Below are positions 7,350-10,500 of a stretch of DNA of 10,500 nt, one piece after another. The position numbers and the translations under genes were made by a program. Origin of the DNA: Acidobacteriota bacterium (GTDB lineage: Bacteria; Acidobacteriota; Terriglobia; Versatilivoradales; Versatilivoraceae). The DNA lies in contig JAPOZE010000055.1 in assembly GCA_026706225.1 (NCBI GenBank), positions 1 to 10,500 on the forward strand. The letters are read 5' to 3'. Every line of letters begins with the position of its first letter. Position 1 is the stretch's first letter. The notes beneath the pieces were generated by a model. That model ran no database searches. It was not told the DNA's origin and worked only from the letters and a program-made list of their open reading frames with translations.

Positions 7350-8879
7350 TATGGTGGCAGGCGGCTTGGAACTGATGTCGTAGACCACCCGGTTGATTCC
7401 TTGAACTTCGTTGACAATACGGGTCGAGATTCTCTCCAGGACGGAATAGGGCAGCTTGACCCAATCGGCAGTCATCCCGTCTCTGGAGTGCACGGCCCTC
7501 ACCGCACAGGTGTACTCGTAGGAGCGTTCATCTCCCATGACACCGACGCTCTTTACGGGCAACAGCACGGCGAAGGCCTGCCAGATGTCCGGGTAGAGCC
7601 CGGCCTGCCTGACCTCGCTGACGACGATTTCGTCGGCTTCCTGAAGGAGCTTCACCCTGGATGGGGTCACCTCTCCCAGGATGCGGACAGCCAGTCCCGG
7701 CCCCGGGAAGGGTTGCCTCCCCACCACGTCCTCGGCCAGGCCCAACTGCCTGCCGACGTTGCGGACCTCGTCCTTGAACAGATCGCGCAGGGGCTCCACC
7801 AGCTTCAACTTCATGGTATCAGGCAGGCCCCCGACGTTGTGGTGGGACTTGATGGTGGCCGAGGGGCCCTTGACCGAGACCGATTCGATGACATCGGGGT
7901 AGAGCGTCCCTTGAACCAGGAAGTCGACTCGGCCCAGCCGGCGGGCTTCCTGCTCGAAGACGGCGATGAATTCCTGTCCGATGATCTTGCGTTTTCGCTC
8001 GGGGTCGGTCACGCCGGACAGCCGCCGCAGGAATCGGTCTCCGGCGTCGACTCCACGGACATGGAGTTTCAACTGGTCTTGCATCCGGGAAAGTACTCGA
8101 GCGTACTCATTCTTCCGCAGCACGCCGTTGTTGACGAAAATGCAGGTCAGACTCTCGCCGATGGCCCGATCCACCAGAACGGCGGCCACCGTCGAGTCGA
8201 CTCCCCCGCTGAGGGCGCAAATGGCTTTTCCCCGGCCGACTTGCCGCCGAATGCGATCGATGGACTCCTCGATGAATTGGGACGGCGTCCAATCCCCCCG
8301 GCACTCGCAGATCCTGAAGAGAAAGTTCTCCAGTATCCCTTTGCCTTCTTCGGTATGGGCCACTTCAGGGTGAAACTGCAGACCGAAGATGGAGCGGTCC
8401 GGATTCTCGGCCGCGGCCAGGGCATTGGCGGAAAGGCCCGTTGGGCGAAACCCCGGAGGGAGCCGGACGATGTGATCTCCGTGGCTCATCCAGACGTTGG
8501 AACGGGTCTTGATTCCCTGGAACAATGGACTTTCGGACTCGTGGTTGAATTCCGCCAGACCAGATTCGCGGCGGCCCGCCGCTTCGACCTGCCCCCCCAG
8601 CTCCAACGCCAGGAGCTGGAATCCGTAACAGATACCCAGGACGGGAGTGGCCAGCTTCCAAAGTTCGGCGCCAGTACGGGGAGCCTGGTCTCCATAGACC
8701 GAATCCGGTCCACCGGACAGGATGATGCCCCGGGGCCGGCGCTGCCGGATCCGCTCAAGGGGCAGGTCAAAGGGAACGATTTCGCAGAAGACGTTGGCTT
8801 CCCGAACCCGGCGGGCGATGAGTTGAGTGTACTGCGAGCCGAAGTCCAGAATGAGAACGCAATCGTGGGAAGGGGGCAT
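7338..8879 (-). CDS. guaA: GMP synthase (glutamine-hydrolysing)
   Basis: GuaA converts XMP to GMP, using ATP and ammonia released from glutamine, the last step of guanine nucleotide synthesis; it acts in the cytoplasm as a dimer. The 513 residues show all parts in order. The class I glutamine amidotransferase domain (about 6-190) has [13 protein letters not shown] (11-23), nucleophile C84 in GICYGFQ, and H170 and E172 in FHPEV. The ATP pyrophosphatase domain follows, with the P-loop SGGVDST (224-230) and TLYPDVIES (325-333). The C-terminal dimerisation and XMP-binding part contains [10 protein letters not shown] (391-400) and ends in KPPATIEWE. Every catalytic residue expected is present. The start at 8879 suits the family N terminus; AGGGA lies about 8 nt upstream, a moderate ribosome site. 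A strong promoter candidate sits just before it. Having guaA next to dnaE is not a universal arrangement. Confidence 0.98.
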   Translation of the reverse strand: MPPSHDCVLILDFGSQYTQLIARRVREANVFCEIVPFDLPLERIRQRRPRGIILSGGPDSVYGDQAPRTGAELWKLATPVLGICYGFQLLALELGGQVEAAGRRESGLAEFNHESESPLFQGIKTRSNVWMSHGDHIVRLPPGFRPTGLSANALAAAENPDRSIFGLQFHPEVAHTEEGKGILENFLFRICECRGDWTPSQFIEESIDRIRRQVGRGKAICALSGGVDSTVAAVLVDRAIGESLTCIFVNNGVLRKNEYARVLSRMQDQLKLHVRGVDAGDRFLRRLSGVTDPERKRKIIGQEFIAVFEQEARRLGRVDFLVQGTLYPDVIESVSVKGPSATIKSHHNVGGLPDTMKLKLVEPLRDLFKDEVRNVGRQLGLAEDVVGRQPFPGPGLAVRILGEVTPSRVKLLQEADEIVVSEVRQAGLYPDIWQAFAVLLPVKSVGVMGDERSYEYTCAVRAVHSRDGMTADWVKLPYSVLERISTRIVNEVQGINRVVYDISSKPPATIEWE

Positions 8880-8907
8880 TACGGAGGTCCCTGGGGGAGA
8901 CGATTGG

Positions 8908-8937
8908 ATTATATGCGAGCCGGATGGCCGGCTTCAA
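8908..8937 (-). promoter_or_regulatory. Sigma-70-type promoter for guaA
   Basis: On the minus strand, TTGAAG (8937-8932, four of six consensus bases) is followed after 18 bp by a perfect TATAAT (8913-8908). Transcription would start near 8901, leaving a leader of about 20 nt before the guaA ATG. The -35 box overlaps the tlyA stop codon. A perfect -10 hexamer in a GC-rich intergenic gap, at the right place before a gene, is unlikely by chance. It suggests guaA and the genes after it can be transcribed apart from xseA-xseB-tlyA. No guanine riboswitch fits in so short a leader. Confidence 0.6.
8918..8933 (-). repeat. Inverted repeat within the guaA promoter spacer
   Basis: AGCCGG, a 4-nt loop CCAT, then CCGGCT form a perfect 6-bp GC-rich inverted repeat starting right after the tlyA stop codon. 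It occupies most of the spacer between the -35 and -10 boxes. As RNA it could be a short hairpin at the end of the tlyA message, but no T-run follows. As DNA it could be an operator for a dimeric regulator. Both uses are inference. Confidence 0.4.
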
Positions 8938-9680
8938 CAGGTCGCCGCTGCGACTGAACCCAACACCAGGAAGAACTCCCGGTTTCCCTCGGCCCCCAGG
9001 ATCGGGGAGGGCACCGTCCCCAGGAGTCGATACCCCAGATCCCTGGCGCAGGCGCTGACCTTGTGGACGGCCAGGTCGTGCTTTTGAGGGTCCCGGACAA
9101 TCCCTCCCTTCTCGACCTGACCCTTGCCCAGCTCAAACTGCGGCTTGACCAGGCAGAGGACGCGGGTTGCGGGCTTCTGGAAAACATCGAGCACGGGCAG
9201 AACCAGGCAGAGCGAGATGAAGGAGAGGTCCAGCGTGATCAGGTCAACGGTCTCTCCGATGTCCTCAAACTTCAGGTAACGGGCATTGAGGCCCTCCAGG
9301 CTGCGGACCCGGCCATCCTTTCGCAACTTCCAGTCCAGTTGGTTGTGCCCGACGTCGACCGCATGGACCCTGACGGCCCCGTGTCGGAGCAGGCAATCGG
9401 TAAACCCGCCGGTGGAGGCCCCGATATCCAGGCAGATCTTTTCCCCGACCTCGATGGAAAAATGCTGCAAGGCGTGCTCCAGCTTCCGTCCTCCGCGGGA
9501 GACATGGATCCTGCCCTCGGATTTGAGGCGAAGCCTCGACGTCAAATCCACCCGGGTCCCGGGCTTGTCGATCCGCTGCTCGTCAGCCAGTACGGAGCCC
9601 GCCAGGACCAGGGCCTGGGCCTGATGACGGCTCCGGGCCAGGCCGCGGGCCAGCAGCAGCTTGTCAATCCTTTCCTTCAT
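8934..9680 (-). CDS. tlyA: TlyA-family rRNA 2'-O-methyltransferase / hemolysin A family protein
   Basis: TlyA enzymes have an S4 RNA-binding domain joined to an FtsJ/RrmJ-like SAM methyltransferase and, where studied, 2'-O-methylate cytidines in 16S and/or 23S rRNA. The 248 residues fit the family length. The S4 domain covers about 3-62 (RIDKLLLARGLARSR, 4-18). SRGGRKL (61-67) leads into the methyltransferase, with SAM-binding LDIGASTGGFTDCLL (84-98), DLSFISL (151-157), VKPQFELGKG (178-187) and GIVRD (193-197). The K66, D151, K179, E235 set fits the K-D-K-E tetrad of FtsJ-type enzymes, so it is probably active. The start at 9680 follows the xseB stop by 6 nt without an obvious Shine-Dalgarno, so translation is probably coupled. 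In many bacteria this gene lies in an xseA-xseB-ispA-dxs-tlyA cluster; here ispA and dxs are not between xseB and tlyA. Any haemolytic role is doubtful. Confidence 0.93.
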   Translation of the reverse strand: MKERIDKLLLARGLARSRHQAQALVLAGSVLADEQRIDKPGTRVDLTSRLRLKSEGRIHVSRGGRKLEHALQHFSIEVGEKICLDIGASTGGFTDCLLRHGAVRVHAVDVGHNQLDWKLRKDGRVRSLEGLNARYLKFEDIGETVDLITLDLSFISLCLVLPVLDVFQKPATRVLCLVKPQFELGKGQVEKGGIVRDPQKHDLAVHKVSACARDLGYRLLGTVPSPILGAEGNREFFLVLGSVAAATC

Positions 9681-9686
9681 CGTCGG

Positions 9687-9929
9687 CTATTGCTGCGTGT
9701 CGCCGGAAAAAGGTTCCCGCGCCAGGGCGCCTTCGCTCTTGCGGACCAGGATTTCGACCTTGCGTTCAGCTTCGTCAAGCTTCTCCTGGCAGAAATTCTG
9801 CAGCTTCACTCCCTCCTCGTACATCTCCAGGAGGGAGGCCAGCGGCAGCTCGCCCCTCTCCAGGATCTTGACGATTTCCTCAAGCCGTTTCATGGCTGAC
9901 TCAAAGTCTTTGTATTGGGTCTGGGTCAT
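9687..9929 (-). CDS. xseB: Exodeoxyribonuclease VII small subunit
   Basis: XseB is the small helical subunit of exonuclease VII, which degrades single-stranded DNA from either end to oligonucleotides; several copies bind along each XseA chain. The 80 residues match the family size. The signature is FESAMKRLEEIVKILERGEL (9-28), then a second helix with LEMYEEGVKL (34-43) and CQEKLDEAERKVEIL (47-61), forming the expected two-helix hairpin. The C-terminal 15 or so residues are variable. The ATG overlaps the xseA stop by 4 nt (ATGA), with AGGA six bases upstream, so the two subunits are probably made by coupled translation. Confidence 0.95.
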   Translation of the reverse strand: MTQTQYKDFESAMKRLEEIVKILERGELPLASLLEMYEEGVKLQNFCQEKLDEAERKVEILVRKSEGALAREPFSGDTQQ

Positions 9930-10500
9930 GGCTCATCCTGCTCGGCTGTCTTGCCGAGGTCACGGGAGGTCTCGATGCGCTCCGCCCGCGCCGCGATATT
10001 CCCTTTGGAAAGAGTAACGGAGAACGGATCTCCTGTTTGCAGCCGGGCCGCGTCTCTGAGAATGGCTCCCTCGGGGTCCCGGCAGATGGAATAGCCCCGG
10101 TTCAGCACGGCCTCCGGGCCCAGGCTGCGCAGGGTCCCGGTCTGCGCCGAGAGTCGAGCCTGAAGGGCTTGCAGGGTGAAGCGAATCCGGGTGGCGGCCC
10201 GTTCGGCGGACAGGTTCAGGGCTTTTCGCCTTTGGGTCACCAGGTGGCGCAGGTTGAAGCGTTCCAGGCGCTCGGCTGTCAGGAGCCAGACCTCCCGGCG
10301 CGTCTTCAGGGTGCTCCGAGGCCACCTGTTGAGACGAAAGCCCATCTCGTCCAACCACTGTCGCTGCGAACGGATGCGGCCCTGCGCTGACTCGAAGGCA
10401 CGATTGGCCGACAACTCCAGCACCCGGTTGCGCAATTGACTGAGCCGGAGCTGCAGGGTCCGCTGCAGGCGATCTCGAAAAAGGCTTAACCCGGCGGCCA
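9926..10500 (-). CDS. xseA: Exodeoxyribonuclease VII large subunit, C-terminal part (5' end outside window)
   Basis: The frame is open to the right edge, so only the last 190 residues are seen; full-length XseA is about 400-450 residues. The missing part would hold the OB fold and most of the nuclease domain. What is visible is the long Arg/Leu/Glu/Gln-rich coiled coil (visible residues 1-125, for example LQALQARLSAQTG) that binds XseB. After it comes the C-terminal strand segment with LNRGYSICRD (132-141) and LQTGDPFSVTLSKGNI (153-168), close to the family's usual L-x-RGY-x-I and GD-x-hydrophobic pattern. A TTG at 10435 could be read as a start, but the same frame continues upstream with coiled-coil sequence, so it is internal. 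It overlaps xseB by 4 nt. Catalytic residues cannot be checked here. Confidence 0.92.
   Translation of the reverse strand, partial: AAGLSLFRDRLQRTLQLRLSQLRNRVLELSANRAFESAQGRIRSQRQWLDEMGFRLNRWPRSTLKTRREVWLLTAERLERFNLRHLVTQRRKALNLSAERAATRIRFTLQALQARLSAQTGTLRSLGPEAVLNRGYSICRDPEGAILRDAARLQTGDPFSVTLSKGNIAARAERIETSRDLGKTAEQDEP
9936..9939 (-). promoter_or_regulatory. Shine-Dalgarno site for xseB inside xseA
   Basis: AGGA lies six bases before the xseB ATG, within the last codons of xseA. It supports the start at 9929 and coupled translation of the two ExoVII subunits. Confidence 0.6.

Noticed and set aside
4306..7383. Plus-strand open frame of 1025 codons opposite dnaE
   Set aside because: It is in codon register with dnaE on the other strand. 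It stays open because dnaE almost never uses TTA, CTA or TCA codons, as expected in a GC-rich gene. Its translation shows no recognisable domain, while dnaE is complete and highly conserved.
7308..8957. Plus-strand open frame of 549 codons opposite guaA
   Set aside because: It has the same codon-register effect as over dnaE, and guaA on the minus strand has every catalytic motif.
9063..9899. Plus-strand open frame of 278 codons opposite tlyA and xseB
   Set aside because: It spans two well-recognised minus-strand genes and has no domain of its own.
10433..10435. TTG as the start of xseA
   Set aside because: The frame continues open to the window edge with coiled-coil sequence typical of XseA, so this codon is internal and the gene is cut by the window.

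Overview
The window reads as a stretch of core bacterial chromosome, not an accessory island. Base composition is high in G+C (roughly 60%, judged by eye). Genes are packed tightly, with 4-nt overlaps and gaps of 6 to 54 nt, and there are no RNA genes, insertion sequences, CRISPR arrays or long intergenic stretches. The DnaE1-type replicase, the stand-alone AccA subunit, ExoVII and a fused radical SAM/DUF2344 protein point to a GC-rich, non-actinobacterial bacterium. Acidobacteriota or a nearby phylum is my tentative guess; nothing in the window proves the phylum.

Layout. A large plus-strand gene fills positions 3-2561 and runs in from beyond the left edge. It encodes a radical SAM protein (TIGR03960-like) fused to a C-terminal DUF2344/TIGR03936 domain. 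It converges, across only 32 bp, on a minus-strand run of seven genes that fills the rest of the window. In transcription order these are xseA (partial, entering from the right edge), xseB, tlyA, guaA, dnaE, accA and an unrecognised 74-residue Cys-containing protein. xseA/xseB and accA/small gene overlap by 4 nt (ATGA). xseB and tlyA are 6 nt apart and dnaE and accA 24 nt. A good sigma-70-type promoter (perfect TATAAT) lies in the 54-nt tlyA-guaA gap, so guaA-dnaE-accA-orf74 may be a separately started unit within a longer read-through operon.

How the genes fit together. xseA and xseB make exonuclease VII. tlyA makes an rRNA 2'-O-methyltransferase/hemolysin-family protein. guaA completes GMP synthesis. 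dnaE is the replicative polymerase, and accA supplies a subunit for the first committed step of fatty-acid synthesis. The theme is nucleotide supply, DNA replication and membrane growth. I see no clear new defence or mobile system. The points most worth a second look are the small Cys-rich gene coupled to accA, the second cysteine cluster in the radical SAM fusion, the hairpin at the guaA stop codon, and the inverted repeat inside the guaA promoter.
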